The notes under the pieces were generated by a model that saw nothing but the letters and a program-made list of their open reading frames with translations, searched no databases and was not told the DNA's origin. Positions 1 through 8,801 of a stretch of DNA of 64,000 nucleotides are shown in pieces. Each line of letters opens with the position of its first letter. Positions within the stretch are counted from its first letter, which is position 1. Made by a program: the position numbers and the translations under genes. The stretch spans positions 3,162,001-3,226,000 of the forward strand of contig NZ_CP032543.1 in assembly GCF_003610995.1 (NCBI RefSeq), in the 5' to 3' direction. Source of the stretch: Streptomyces griseus subsp. griseus (GTDB lineage Bacteria; Actinomycetota; Actinomycetes; Streptomycetales; Streptomycetaceae).

Positions 1-235
1 TCCCCGCGAACTCGGCCATCGGGCCCTCGTTCGCCGGGTCCTGATCGGCGGTCGGCCAGAACTCCTCCATCAACTCGTAGGTCACACGCCCTTCCACGAA
101 CCCGCCCATGGTCCGGAAGTAGTCGTTGAAGTGCTGGTGCAGCTCCTCGTCGACGGTGTGCCAGTCGATGTCGTGATCGGGCCCCTCGAAGAATCCGTCG
201 AGGGAGAGCGAAATGGAGGTGATGATCCTGTTCAC
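1..235 (-). CDS. Dihydrofolate reductase family protein, N-terminal part (runs off window)
   Basis: The reverse strand from a GTG at 235 reads VNRIITSISLSLDGFFEGP and then an acidic stretch with HDIDWHTVDEE. The opening beta strand followed by SLDGFFEGP is the typical start of RibD-C/dihydrofolate-reductase-like proteins of actinobacteria, which bind NADPH; the exact substrate of this subgroup is not known. CAGGAG lies a few bases upstream of the GTG and fits a ribosome binding site. Only about 78 residues are inside the window. The reading frame is open upstream of the GTG all the way to 1090, so the start rests on the ribosome binding site and the domain boundary. Confidence 0.72.
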   Translation of the reverse strand, partial: MNRIITSISLSLDGFFEGPDHDIDWHTVDEELHQHFNDYFRTMGGFVEGRVTYELMEEFWPTADQDPANEGPMAEFAG

Positions 236-1090
236 GGCGGCTCCTGCCGGATCGGCCCGGCCGGCGGTGGCCGGGCTCCACACAACGGGGCTTGACGATA
301 CGTCCCCGCCACCCGCCCCACCGGGAGATGAGCCCTCCCACGACCGGCGTCGGCGCACGGGAGGCGGCCCGGCCTGCCGTGGACGCATGATCATCCGCGT
401 CATGCGGTACCCCGTCCACCCACGGCCGACCGGCGATCGCCGGTCGCCGGTCGGCCGTACGGCGAGGAGACGCGCGAGAGCGTCGGTGACGGGCTCGGCG
501 CGGTCGGGCAGGTGGACACGGGCCCAGCCGGTGACCAGACCGAGGAAGTCGGCGAGATCGCGCCCCACCCCGTCCAGCAGCCGGCGCAGTTCGGCGGCGG
601 ACACCTCGATGGCGGGGCTGTCGCTCCGCTCCATGTCCACGACCAGCCGGACGGAGTCGCCGGACACCTCGACGACGGGGCCGGGGTCGTGTCCGAGGAA
701 GACCTGTCCGGTGCCGTCGATGGCCTTGTGGACATCGCGCCAGTCCTCCAGCCCGCTGCAGCAGCCGGGGAGCAGGGTGACCCCGGTCGAGTTGTCCACC
801 ACTCGCAGGCCACCGGCGGCGCAGAGGCCGTCGAAGGTCAACAGCCCGTGCAGGAAGGAGGCGAGTGGGTCCGCCGGGCGTGGCGGTCGGTCGTCCCCCG
901 CATCGGCACCGGGATCGAGGCCGTTGCACCCGGCGATGAGCATGAGTGCCGTCCCGACCTCGGCGGGAGTGAGCCGACCGCTGAGTGCCAGGTATCCGGG
1001 CGACTCGCCGCCGGCGGCAGGCCGGACCGGCTCCACGACCGGCCAGAGCGTGAAGTCATCAGGGCGGTACGTCTCCAGGACAGCCTCCAT
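236..1090 (-). CDS. Conserved hypothetical protein; frame open into the next gene
   Basis: From ATG at 1090 the reverse strand codes for a GC3-rich protein beginning MEVL-like (MEAVLETYRPDD) with an acidic, aromatic-rich body, including GLLTFDGLCAAGGLRV, LLPGCCSGLEDWRD and a leucine-rich C-terminal part RRLLDGVGRDLADFLGLV. I recognise it only as a streptomycete protein of unknown function; no catalytic motif is visible. The conserved-looking part ends near 460 (ALARLLAVRP). No stop codon follows: the frame stays open through a 14-bp hairpin (423-457), a low-quality Arg/Pro/Gly stretch, and into the dihydrofolate-reductase-like gene in the same frame. Either the two are one fused protein, or a small indel has removed the original stop near 440. 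The 3' boundary given is therefore only the start of the next domain. Confidence 0.5.
423..457 (-). terminator. 14-bp perfect stem-loop
   Basis: CGGCCGACCGGCGA (423-436) and TCGCCGGTCGGCCG (444-457) are exact reverse complements with a 7-base loop. It sits at the end of the conserved part of the upstream open frame, where a terminator would be expected, but it has no T-run and is currently inside an open reading frame. Confidence 0.5.
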
Positions 1091-1230
1091 CACGATCACC
1101 CGGCCGAGTCTCCTCCGTCGTCTCCCGCACGGCACCAGCTTTTCCGGGTGCCCGGCGGGCCGCCCTGTTTCACGGACCACCGCCCCGACCGCACGGGGCG
1201 TTGTCAGTGCCGCCCCCTAGGCTCCCCACC

Positions 1231-1701
1231 ATGGCGACGCTCCCGAACCCTCTGCCCGACCTGACCTCCTCCGGTCTGGAACTCCCGCCCGGCTCCCTGG
1301 TGGATGCCACGCTGGACGGCCCCTGGCCCGAGCCGCTGCTCTGGTACGCGGACGGTCCGGCGGCCCCGCCCGACTGGCCGCGGCTGAGGGCGGCCGGGCG
1401 GCGGGTGGGGCTGCTGCCGGTGCTGGTCACGGGCGGCCACCGGGCCCAGTGGCCCGAGGACTGGGACCTGTGCCCGGACAGCACGTCGTATCCCGGCGAC
1501 CACGACGCGGACGAGGTCCTCGCGGGCTACTGGACGGAGTACGCGGAAGACGAGCCGGGCGACGACGCGGCGGCTAAGGGCCCCGGCGAGGGGGCGGGGA
1601 GCGGACCGGCGGCCCCGGGCCCTGGCCCGGTCTCGCCCCGGCCCCGGCGGAGGAGTCCGGCGAGGACCCGGACGAGGCGGCCGCGGGCCTGGCGGGCGTG
1701 A
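1231..1701 (+). CDS. Frameshifted DUF4253 gene, N-terminal part
   Basis: From ATG 1231 the product starts MATLPNPLPDLTSSGLELP and contains VGLLPVLVTGGHRAQW, EDWDLCPDSTSYPGDHDADE and VLAGYWTEYAED, the N-terminal half of the DUF4253 proteins common in Streptomyces. After about residue 115 the frame dissolves into a Pro/Arg tail (RPRRRSPARTRTRRPRAWRA) and stops at 1701. The continuation, with normal family sequence, lies in another frame and is listed next. One missing base around 1575-1690, in a GC-only linker, would explain this. It may be a real pseudogene or an assembly error. DUF4253 has no established function. Confidence 0.65.
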   Translation: MATLPNPLPDLTSSGLELPPGSLVDATLDGPWPEPLLWYADGPAAPPDWPRLRAAGRRVGLLPVLVTGGHRAQWPEDWDLCPDSTSYPGDHDADEVLAGYWTEYAEDEPGDDAAAKGPGEGAGSGPAAPGPGPVSPRPRRRSPARTRTRRPRAWRA

Positions 1702-2072
1702 TCACGGCCGACCCGGACAGCTGGCTCGGCGGGGCCCGGATGGCCCTCGTCCCGGCCCGCCGCAGCGCGGACATACCGGCGGCCATCGGCTGGTCCGGCC
1801 CGATGAACCACGAGAACGACGTGGCCCGGCTCTCCGCGGTGCTCCGCTCCTGGGAGGACCGCTACGACGCCCGGGTCGTGGCGCTCGGCTTCGACACCAT
1901 GATCGTCTCCGTGGGGCGCCCGCCGACCACCCCGGAGGAGGCCCGCGCGCTCGCCGCCGAGCACTACGCCTTCTGCCCGGACAACGTCGACCAGTCCCCG
2001 CCGTACGACCTGGAGGTCTACGCGCGGAAGCGGCTTCTCGACCAGGAAGTGTGGTCGTTCTGGTGGGACTGA
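1698..2072 (+). CDS. Frameshifted DUF4253 gene, C-terminal part
   Basis: The frame carries the conserved DUF4253 C-terminal domain: ARMALVPARRSADIPAAIGW, a NHENDVARLSAVLRSWEDR segment, VVALGFDTMIVSV, PPTTPEEARALAAEHYAFCP and the terminal WSFWWD. It can start at GTG 1698, overlapping the stop of the N-terminal part by GTGA, but coherent sequence (EESGEDPDEAAAGLAG) extends upstream to about 1575 in this frame, showing that the two pieces were once one gene of about 280 codons. Without the N-terminal half the product is probably not a complete protein. Confidence 0.65.
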   Translation: MITADPDSWLGGARMALVPARRSADIPAAIGWSGPMNHENDVARLSAVLRSWEDRYDARVVALGFDTMIVSVGRPPTTPEEARALAAEHYAFCPDNVDQSPPYDLEVYARKRLLDQEVWSFWWD

Positions 2073-4120
2073 CCTCGGACCGTGGGGCCGGAGCGCGTTC
2101 GGACCTCACCCGGATCAAGGAGTGGTGGCGCGGGCTCGGCGGCGCGGACTTCGTCGCCCTGCCCCCGCCCACCCGGAGCCGCTACACCCAGTCCGACGGC
2201 CACGAGGACGCCGCCGAGCTGTTCGCGGCCCGGGGGATCACCGGACGCGCCTCCTTCGCGTACTGGCACTGGCAGTCCCACTCCGCCTTCGACCGCACCG
2301 GCGCGCTGCGGGGCCGGCTGTATCTGCACTGGGGCGGCGACCACGCCACGGTCGCCGCAGGTCTCGGGGCGGGCCCGGACGGCTACCGGCTCGTGGACAA
2401 CGGGCCGCAGGCCGCGTTCGAGCTGGACCGGGTCACCGCTGCGGACGCCGACGGGCTGCCCGACCCCCAGGACGAGGCAGGCGTACGCCAGTTCCTCGAC
2501 CGGATCGGCGCCGACCGCCACGACGGCGCCTCCCCGCTGACCGGACCCGAGGAGCGCTGGCTCCACGACCGGCTGGCCGGGCCGGTCGGGACGGCCACCG
2601 CCGACCGCTTCGCCACCGCCCTGGAGCTGCGGCAGGCGCTGACACCCGAGGAGGCGTCACGGCTGCTGGCCGCCGGGCAGGCGGAGCACACCGGGCGGCC
2701 CGCCGCCCGGAGCGGCTGGTGGCCCGTGCTGAACGCGCTGCTGCGTCAGGGGCGCGCGGAGGCCTGGGAGCTGGCCGCCGCCCTCGGCCCGGCCGCGGCC
2801 GGCACCCTGGCCGACCACCCCTCCCCGCAGGCCCTCGCCGCCCTGCGCGCGACGGCGCTCGCCGGTCACGACGAGGCCGTCCCCGCCTGGTTCCGTACGT
2901 ACCGCACGCTCCACGGCCCCGACCCGTACGCCGCCGCACAGGCGCTCTGGGCGGAGCTGCCCGGCCGGGAGACCGCCCGGGCCGCGCTGCTGGGCGCGGT
3001 GCGCACCGCCGTCACCGAGGAGTGGCGCGCCACCCACCCGGACGCCGACCACGAAACCGCCCGGTCCGCCGCCGCCCTCACCGCCGTCCGGCTCACCACG
3101 GACGACCGGCTCCCCCGCCCCCTGCGCGTGGTGGCGGCACGGGCGGCGTACGACCAGGTCGCCCATGTCCGGGAGCGCGCGGCCCGCGCCACCGGCCCCG
3201 AAGCGGCCGAGGCACTCGCCGCCGCCGACCGGTACGAGGCCGCCCGCGACGAGCTGCTGGCGGGCACCGGCCCGGACCTGACCGTCTACGAAGGGGCGCT
3301 CGGCGACCTCTGGCACCGCTACCGCGCCCCCTCCCCCGCCGACTTCCGGTGGCTGAAGGAGCAGGTGGCCGACCCCGCCACCGGCGTCCAGGGCATCGCG
3401 TTCTGCCTGGAGCTGCTGTACGCCCACGGCGCGGCCGGGGCGGCGGAGGTCGACGCCCTTCTCCCGCGCCGGCAGAAGGAGCTGGCCAAGCAGTACCGCA
3501 CCACCTACACCGAGTGGCGCCACCCCCTCGTCACCCTCACCTGCCTCGCCCAGGACCTGGGCCACCCGGCCGCCGCCGGGCTGCTGGCCTGGTGGGCGCG
3601 GCCCAAGCCGCTCTGGAAGGCCCCCCTCCGCTTGCTCACCCACCTCGGCGCCCCCGACGAGGCCAAGGCCGCCGAGCTGTGGGAGTTCGTGGTCTCCGGC
3701 GGGCACGACACCGGTCACCTGATGACCTGGGTGCTGCTCCGCGCCCGCCTCGACGGCACCCACCCCCTGCACGTGGCCGAGCGGCTGATCGGGCGGCCCG
3801 GTGTCCGGGAGTACGTCCTGCACCGGGTCCTGATCGGCGTGGCCGACCCGGACCAGCCCCTCTGGCACTACGCCGTCGACCCGCGCAGCCACAGCTGGTG
3901 GCGGCGCGCCCAGGAGGTGGCGGACGACCCCCGGCTCTCCCCGGCGGCCCGCGCGATCGGGCTGCGCACGGCCCGCGACCACCACGTCCTGCGCCACCCC
4001 GACCAGGTCCGCCCACCCCTCACGGACCGCGAGCTGGCCGAGGCCCGCGCCTGGCTCAGGGCGAGGACGGACCCACCGGAGGACCCCACGGCACCGACAC
4101 GAACCCCAGTGGCCGGCTGA
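2051..4120 (+). CDS. Large hypothetical protein (689 aa)
   Basis: I do not recognise a named family. The 689-residue product is Ala/Arg/Leu-rich and largely helical in character, with no signal peptide or membrane segment. An N-terminal module has aromatic motifs (IKEWWRGLGGADFVAL, FAYWHWQSHSAFDRTGALRG, LYLHWGGDHATVAAGL), and the C-terminal two thirds looks like irregular helical repeats (RAAYDQVAHVRERAARATG, VTLTCLAQDLGHPAAAGLL). It overlaps the end of the DUF4253 gene by 22 bases, suggesting translational coupling. The start is uncertain: GTG 2051 follows AGGAAG by one base, and GTG 2063 gives a longer spacing. The in-frame GC3-rich body down to the TGA at 4120 leaves little doubt that it is coding. 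Confidence 0.72.
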   Translation: MVVLVGLTSDRGAGARSDLTRIKEWWRGLGGADFVALPPPTRSRYTQSDGHEDAAELFAARGITGRASFAYWHWQSHSAFDRTGALRGRLYLHWGGDHATVAAGLGAGPDGYRLVDNGPQAAFELDRVTAADADGLPDPQDEAGVRQFLDRIGADRHDGASPLTGPEERWLHDRLAGPVGTATADRFATALELRQALTPEEASRLLAAGQAEHTGRPAARSGWWPVLNALLRQGRAEAWELAAALGPAAAGTLADHPSPQALAALRATALAGHDEAVPAWFRTYRTLHGPDPYAAAQALWAELPGRETARAALLGAVRTAVTEEWRATHPDADHETARSAAALTAVRLTTDDRLPRPLRVVAARAAYDQVAHVRERAARATGPEAAEALAAADRYEAARDELLAGTGPDLTVYEGALGDLWHRYRAPSPADFRWLKEQVADPATGVQGIAFCLELLYAHGAAGAAEVDALLPRRQKELAKQYRTTYTEWRHPLVTLTCLAQDLGHPAAAGLLAWWARPKPLWKAPLRLLTHLGAPDEAKAAELWEFVVSGGHDTGHLMTWVLLRARLDGTHPLHVAERLIGRPGVREYVLHRVLIGVADPDQPLWHYAVDPRSHSWWRRAQEVADDPRLSPAARAIGLRTARDHHVLRHPDQVRPPLTDRELAEARAWLRARTDPPEDPTAPTRTPVAG

Positions 4121-4168
4121 GTCCCCGTACTCATGCGGGCCCCCGCCCCGCACGGTTCACTCGTACGC

Positions 4169-4510
4169 ATGCCCGACACCACCCGTGACCCCCGCGCCTG
4201 GATCGCCCCGCTCGTCTGCACGCTCGTCACGCTGCCGATGGGGCTCGTAGCCCTCTTCATCGGCGGTCTCACCCCGATGGCGTGCGATCCCTGCGACGGG
4301 GCGGAGGCGGCCCGCTTCGACGCGAGTTTCGCCCCGGCGTGGACCGTGCTCTGCGTGGGCCTGCTGCTGACCGCGATGGTGCTGGTCGCGAGCTGGTCCA
4401 TGCCCTGGCAGATGCGGAACACGGCCCGGCGCGTGGTTCTGTCCCTGGCCGCACCCGCCACCACGATGGTCACTTTCGTAGCATTCATGGCACTGGTCGA
4501 CTGGCCCTGA
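4169..4510 (+). CDS. Small integral membrane protein
   Basis: The product of 113 residues starts MPDTTRDPRAW and has three hydrophobic segments: IAPLVCTLVTLPMGLVALFI, a central WTVLCVGLLLTAMVLVASW and a C-terminal LAAPATTMVTFVAFMALVDW. Between the first two lies a Cys pair (MACDPCDG), probably outside the membrane. ATG 4169 is preferred over the upstream ATG at 4133, which would add twelve residues of poor composition. It lies between the 689-residue gene and the HEAT-like gene on the same strand, 18 bases before the latter. No family is recognised. Confidence 0.68.
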   Translation: MPDTTRDPRAWIAPLVCTLVTLPMGLVALFIGGLTPMACDPCDGAEAARFDASFAPAWTVLCVGLLLTAMVLVASWSMPWQMRNTARRVVLSLAAPATTMVTFVAFMALVDWP

Positions 4511-4528
4511 CAGAAAGTGTCCACCCCC

Positions 4529-5005
4529 ATGAACGACACGAACCCTCCGACCACGGCAGCCGCGGCAGCGGCCGAGGCCGCCGAACGCCTGATAGCCGAG
4601 TACCGCGCACTGCCCCCGGGCAGTGACCGCAAGCGCGAGATCATCACCGAGCTGGACGCCAACGCGCAGGCGCTGCCGTTTCTCGTCTCGGTGGTCGCCG
4701 ACGCCGAGGAGTACGGCCTCGCCCGCGTGGAGAGCGCCACCGTCCTGCGGGTCTGGCCCCCGGACGACCCCGACCTCCGCCGCCGCGCGGGCCGCGCCCT
4801 GCTCACCGCCCTGCGGGAGCCGGAGGAGGACCTGGTCCGCCAGTACGCGGCGATGTCCCTGGCGCCCTACACTTCGGACCCGCTGGTCGCGATGGCCCTG
4901 GACTCCACCGCCCGCGCGGACCAGGACCCGCTCGTACGGGACAGCGCCCGGTTCTCCATCAAGGAGGCCCACCGGCTCCAGGAGACCGGAGCCGCTGGAC
5001 CCTGA
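4529..5005 (+). CDS. HEAT-repeat-like protein
   Basis: The product (about 158 residues) is helical and Ala/Leu/Arg-rich, with repeated patterns of paired helices: LPFLVSVVADAEEYGLARVE, RAGRALLTALREPEEDLVRQ, YAAMSLAPYTSDPLVAMALD and DQDPLVRDSARFSIKEA. This resembles HEAT/armadillo-type scaffolds that act as protein-binding surfaces, often beside immunity or toxin genes. ATG 4529 is chosen because the AGAAAG at 4512-4517 is better spaced for it; GTG 4517 is the alternative. It ends six bases before the stop of the convergent hemB. Confidence 0.66.
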   Translation: MNDTNPPTTAAAAAAEAAERLIAEYRALPPGSDRKREIITELDANAQALPFLVSVVADAEEYGLARVESATVLRVWPPDDPDLRRRAGRALLTALREPEEDLVRQYAAMSLAPYTSDPLVAMALDSTARADQDPLVRDSARFSIKEAHRLQETGAAGP

Positions 5006-5011
5006 GGGCTC

Positions 5012-6019
5012 TCAGCTCCTGCCGGGTCCTTTGAGCCACTGGGCGGCCTCGGTCGCCCAGTAGGTGAGGATCATCTGCGCCCCGGCCCGCCGGATGCCGG
5101 TCAGGCTCTCCAGGATCGCCTTGTCCCGGTCGATCCAGCCCCTCTCGGCGGCGGCCTCGATCATCGCGTACTCGCCACTGATCTGGTACGCCGCCACCGG
5201 CACGTCCACGGACTCCGCGACCTTGGCGAGGATGTCCAGACACGGTCCGGCAGGCTTCACCATGACCATGTCGGCGCCCTCCTCCAGGTCCAGCGCCAGC
5301 TCCCGCAGCGACTCCCGGGCGTTGGCCGGGTCCTGCTGGTAGGTCTTGCGGTCACCGGTCAGCGAGGAGCCGACGGCCTCGCGGAAGGGGCCGTAGAAGG
5401 CGGAGCTGTACTTCGCGGTGTAGGCGAGGATCGACACGTCCTCGTACCCGGTCTGGTCCAGCGCGTCCCGGATGACACCGACCTGGCCGTCCATCATGCC
5501 GCTGGGCCCCACCACATGGGCACCGGCGTCCGCCTGGACCTGGGCCATCTCCGCGTACCGCTCCAGGGTCGCGTCGTTGTCCACCCGGCCGTCGTCGGTC
5601 AGGACCCCGCAGTGGCCGTGGTCGGTGTACTCGTCCAGGCACAGGTCCGACATCACGACCAGGTCGTCCCCGACCTCCTCGCGCACCGCCCGCAGCCCCA
5701 GCTGGAGGATGCCGTCGGGGTCGGTGCCCGCCGTGCCCCGGGCGTCCTTCTTCGCGTCCTCCGGCACCCCGAAGAGCATGATCCCCGAGACCCCCGCCGT
5801 CACCGCCTCGACGGCCGCCTTCCGCAGGGTGTCCAGGGTGTGCTGGTGCACGCCGGGCATGGCCGAGATGGCGACCGGGGCGTCGATGCCCTCCCGTACG
5901 AACGCGGGCAGGATCAGGTTCGCCGGGTCGAGACGGGTCTCGGCGACCATCCGCCGCATCGCCGGGGTCGTCCGCAGCCGCCGGGGGCGGGAGCCGGGGA
6001 AGTTTCCGTACGCAGTCAT
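5012..6019 (-). CDS. hemB: Delta-aminolevulinic acid dehydratase (porphobilinogen synthase)
   Basis: HemB condenses two molecules of 5-aminolevulinate to porphobilinogen in cytoplasmic tetrapyrrole synthesis. The 335-residue product has the expected length. Visible features are the two active-site lysines, Lys203 in [14 protein letters not shown] and Lys255 in [13 protein letters not shown], and the metal-loop region [14 protein letters not shown] (Cys127, Cys137), in which the middle cysteine of the zinc triad is Asp129, so metal use may be mixed or Mg-type. ATG 6019 ([14 protein letters not shown]) is the family start; the open frame extends further upstream. It follows hemD/cobA by 128 bases across two hairpins, so it may be partly uncoupled from the rex-hemACD transcript. 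Confidence 0.95.
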   Translation of the reverse strand: MTAYGNFPGSRPRRLRTTPAMRRMVAETRLDPANLILPAFVREGIDAPVAISAMPGVHQHTLDTLRKAAVEAVTAGVSGIMLFGVPEDAKKDARGTAGTDPDGILQLGLRAVREEVGDDLVVMSDLCLDEYTDHGHCGVLTDDGRVDNDATLERYAEMAQVQADAGAHVVGPSGMMDGQVGVIRDALDQTGYEDVSILAYTAKYSSAFYGPFREAVGSSLTGDRKTYQQDPANARESLRELALDLEEGADMVMVKPAGPCLDILAKVAESVDVPVAAYQISGEYAMIEAAAERGWIDRDKAILESLTGIRRAGAQMILTYWATEAAQWLKGPGRS

Positions 6020-6060
6020 CCTTCGACGATAGACCCGTACGCACCACGGTCTTACCGACA

Positions 6061-6133
6061 CCGTCACCGGCAAAGACACCACCGGCACCCCGGTGACGGC
6101 AGTGGGCCCGGCCGCCGAAGCGACCGGGCCCAC
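6061..6133 (-). terminator. Two tandem hairpins between hemD/cobA and hemB
   Basis: CCGTCACCGG (6061-6070) pairs with CCGGTGACGG (6090-6099), and GTGGGCCCGG (6102-6111) pairs with CCGGGCCCAC (6124-6133). Both are perfect 10-bp stems without a T-run. They lie just past the hemD/cobA stop and before hemB, where a terminator or attenuator is plausible. Confidence 0.5.
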
Positions 6134-6147
6134 GGTCCGGGCAACGC

Positions 6148-7818
6148 CTACGTCGTCGTCCGGCGCCGACGCGCGCCCGGGCGCCGCTCGCTCGGCCGCG
6201 TCACCGGGTCGCCAGCCTCCTTCGCCGCGTCCCGCCGCTGCGCGCCGAAGGCGGAGAGCGCCTCGGCGAGCTTGTGCACGGACGGCTCCGGGGACAGGAC
6301 GTCCACGCGCAGGCCGTGCTCCTCGGCGGTCTTCGCGGTGGCCGGGCCGATACAGGCGATGACCGTCACGTTGTGCGGCTTGCCCGCGATGCCGACCAGG
6401 TTGCGGACCGTCGAGGACGAGGTGAACAGGACCGCGTCGAAGCCGCCGCCCTTGATCGCCTCACGGGTGTCGGCCGGCGGCGGCGAGGCGCGGACCGTGC
6501 GGTACGCGGTGACGTCGTCGACCTCCCAGCCCAACTCGATCAGCCCGGCCACCAGGGTCTCGGTGGCGATGTCGGCGCGCGGCAGGAACACCCGGTCGAT
6601 CGGGTCGAAGACCGGGTCGTAGGGCGGCCAGTCCTCCAGCAGCCCGGCGGCGGACTGCTCACCGGAGGGCACCAGGTCCGGCTTCACACCGAAGTCGACC
6701 AGGGCGGCGGCGGTCTGCTCGCCGACCGCCGCGACCTTGATCCCGGCGAAGGCGCGGGCGTCGAGACCGTACTCCTCGAACTTCTCCCGGACCGCCTTGA
6801 CCGCGTTGACGCTGGTGAAGGCGATCCACTCGTAGCGCCCGGTGACCAGGCCCTTGACCGCACGCTCCATCTGCTGGGGCGTACGCGGCGGTTCGACGGC
6901 GATCGTCGGGACCTCGTGCGGCACCGCGCCGTAGGAGCGCAGCTGGTCGGAGAGCGACGCGGCCTGCTCCTTCGTACGCGGCACGAGCACCTTCCAGCCG
7001 AACAGCGGCTTGGACTCGAACCACGCGAGCTGGTCGCGCTGGGCGGCGGAGCTGCGCTCACCGACCACGGCTATGACCGGCCGGTGCCCCTCCGGGGACG
7101 GCAGCACCTTGGCCTGCTTGAGGGTCTGGGCGATCGTCCCGAGGGTCGCCGTCCAGGTGCGCTGGCGGGTGGTGGTGCCCGCGATCGTCACGGTGAGCGG
7201 GGTGTCGGGCTTGCGGCCTGCCGAGACCAGCTCACCGGCGGCGGCCGCGACCGAGTCCAGCGTGGTGGAGACGACGGCGGTCGCGTCGCTCGCGCCGACC
7301 TCGCTCCAGCACCGGTCCGAGGCGGTACGGGCGTCGACGAAGCGCACGTCCGCGCCCTGTGCGTCACGCAGCGGCACCCCGGCGTACGCGGGCACGCCGA
7401 CGGCGTTCGCGACCCCGGGGACGACCTCGAAGGGCACCCCGGCGGCGGCGCAGGCGAGCATCTCCGCACCCGCGTCGCCGTCCAGGCCCGGGTCGCCCGC
7501 GACAGCACGGACCACCCGCCTGCCGCCCTTCGCAGCCTCCATGACAAGATTGGCCGCATCCCTGAGAACGGGTACTCCGGCGGCTGTTGACGCCACGTCA
7601 ACAACCGTCAGCTCAGGCGTGCTTACGCCTGCCCGCGCATGGCCGCGAACGACGTCGAGAACGTCCGGTTCGGCGACAAGGACGTCCGCGCTCGCAAGCG
7701 CCTCGACGGCGCGCAGCGTCAGCAGTCCCGGGTCGCCGGGACCGGCGCCGAGGAAGGTGACCTGCCCTTGTGGGGACAGGGCAGGAAAGTCGGATACGGC
7801 GGGGCCGGTGGGGCTCAA
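6148..7818 (-). CDS. hemD: Bifunctional uroporphyrinogen-III C-methyltransferase / uroporphyrinogen-III synthase
   Basis: A fusion of two tetrapyrrole enzymes, 556 residues. The N-terminal half is a CobA/SUMT-type SAM methyltransferase: it begins [18 protein letters not shown], with [15 protein letters not shown] following; the second SAM loop is changed to [12 protein letters not shown] from the usual GDPFVFGRGGEE. The C-terminal half (from about 270) is a HemD domain, with [29 protein letters not shown] and [17 protein letters not shown]. HemD closes hydroxymethylbilane to uroporphyrinogen III; the methyltransferase leads to sirohaem and corrinoids. The start is TTG 7818, overlapping the hemC stop (TTGA) and giving [12 protein letters not shown]; coupling is likely. 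The SUMT part may have low activity because of its altered loop. Confidence 0.9.
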   Translation of the reverse strand: MSPTGPAVSDFPALSPQGQVTFLGAGPGDPGLLTLRAVEALASADVLVAEPDVLDVVRGHARAGVSTPELTVVDVASTAAGVPVLRDAANLVMEAAKGGRRVVRAVAGDPGLDGDAGAEMLACAAAGVPFEVVPGVANAVGVPAYAGVPLRDAQGADVRFVDARTASDRCWSEVGASDATAVVSTTLDSVAAAAGELVSAGRKPDTPLTVTIAGTTTRQRTWTATLGTIAQTLKQAKVLPSPEGHRPVIAVVGERSSAAQRDQLAWFESKPLFGWKVLVPRTKEQAASLSDQLRSYGAVPHEVPTIAVEPPRTPQQMERAVKGLVTGRYEWIAFTSVNAVKAVREKFEEYGLDARAFAGIKVAAVGEQTAAALVDFGVKPDLVPSGEQSAAGLLEDWPPYDPVFDPIDRVFLPRADIATETLVAGLIELGWEVDDVTAYRTVRASPPPADTREAIKGGGFDAVLFTSSSTVRNLVGIAGKPHNVTVIACIGPATAKTAEEHGLRVDVLSPEPSVHKLAEALSAFGAQRRDAAKEAGDPVTRPSERRPGARRRRTTT

Positions 7819-8801
7819 AGTGCTCGCTCCCCCATAAGACCGGCCGCACCCTTGGCGAGCATCTCGGCCGCGAGTTCGCGACCGAGGGCCGCCGCGTCGT
7901 CGTGCGACGTGGGGACGGGACCGGTGGTGGACAGCTGCACCAGCGAGGAACCGTCGGTGGAACCGACGACTCCGCGCAGGCGCAGTTCGTTGACAACCTG
8001 TCCGTCGACCAGGAGGTCGGCCAGCGCACCCACAGGTGCGGAGCAGCCGGCCTCCAGGGCGGCGAGCAGGGCACGTTCGGCGGTCACGGCGGCCCGGGTG
8101 TACGGGTCGTCGAGCTCGGCGAGCGCGGCGGCGAGGTCGGCGCTGGACGCAGCGCACTCGATCGCCAGTGCTCCCTGGCCGGGAGCGGGCAGAACGGTGT
8201 CGACCGGCAGGAAGTCGGTCACCTCACCGGTACGGCCCAGACGGCTGAGCCCGGCCGCGGCGAGAACCACCGCGTCCAGCTCCCCGTCGCGCACGAACCC
8301 GATGCGCGTGTCGACGTTGCCCCGGATGGGGACGGTCTCGATCCGCAGGCCGTGGGAGCGGGCGTACGCGTTGAGCTGCGCCATACGGCGCGGCGAACCG
8401 GTGCCGATGCGGGCGCCGTCGGGCAGCTGCTCGAAGGTCAGCCCGTCGCGGGCCACCAGGGCGTCGCGCGGGTCCTCGCGCTGCGGCACCGCGGCCAGCA
8501 CCAGCTCGTCCGGCTGGGAGGTCGGGAGGTCCTTGAGCGAGTGGACGGCGAAGTCCACCTCGCCCCGCAGCAGCGCCTCGCGCAGGGCCGCGACGAACAC
8601 ACCGGTGCCGCCGATCTGCGCCAGGTGCTCGCGGGAGACGTCCCCGTACGTGGTGATCTCGACGAGCTCCACGGCGCGCCCGGTCACCTCGCGGACCGCC
8701 TCGGCCACGAGGCCGGACTGGGCCATGGCGAGCTTGGAGCGCCGGGTGCCCAGCCGGAGCGGCGCGGGGGTGCCCGCGCCCGGCGATGAGTTGTCGGTCA
8801 T
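7815..8801 (-). CDS. hemC: Porphobilinogen deaminase (hydroxymethylbilane synthase)
   Basis: HemC polymerises four porphobilinogens to hydroxymethylbilane in the cytoplasm. The 328-residue product matches the family throughout: LRLGTRRSKLAMAQS near the N-terminus, VHSLKDLPT at 87-95, RIGTGSPRRMAQLNA, PIRGNVDTRI and LPAPGQGALAIEC. Cys253 in ALEAGCSAPVGAL is the attachment site of the dipyrromethane cofactor, and Asp83 in EVDFAVHSLKD is the usual catalytic acid. ATG 8801 overlaps the hemA stop as ATGA. It is the third gene of rex-hemACD. Confidence 0.96.
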   Translation of the reverse strand: MTDNSSPGAGTPAPLRLGTRRSKLAMAQSGLVAEAVREVTGRAVELVEITTYGDVSREHLAQIGGTGVFVAALREALLRGEVDFAVHSLKDLPTSQPDELVLAAVPQREDPRDALVARDGLTFEQLPDGARIGTGSPRRMAQLNAYARSHGLRIETVPIRGNVDTRIGFVRDGELDAVVLAAAGLSRLGRTGEVTDFLPVDTVLPAPGQGALAIECAASSADLAAALAELDDPYTRAAVTAERALLAALEAGCSAPVGALADLLVDGQVVNELRLRGVVGSTDGSSLVQLSTTGPVPTSHDDAAALGRELAAEMLAKGAAGLMGERAL

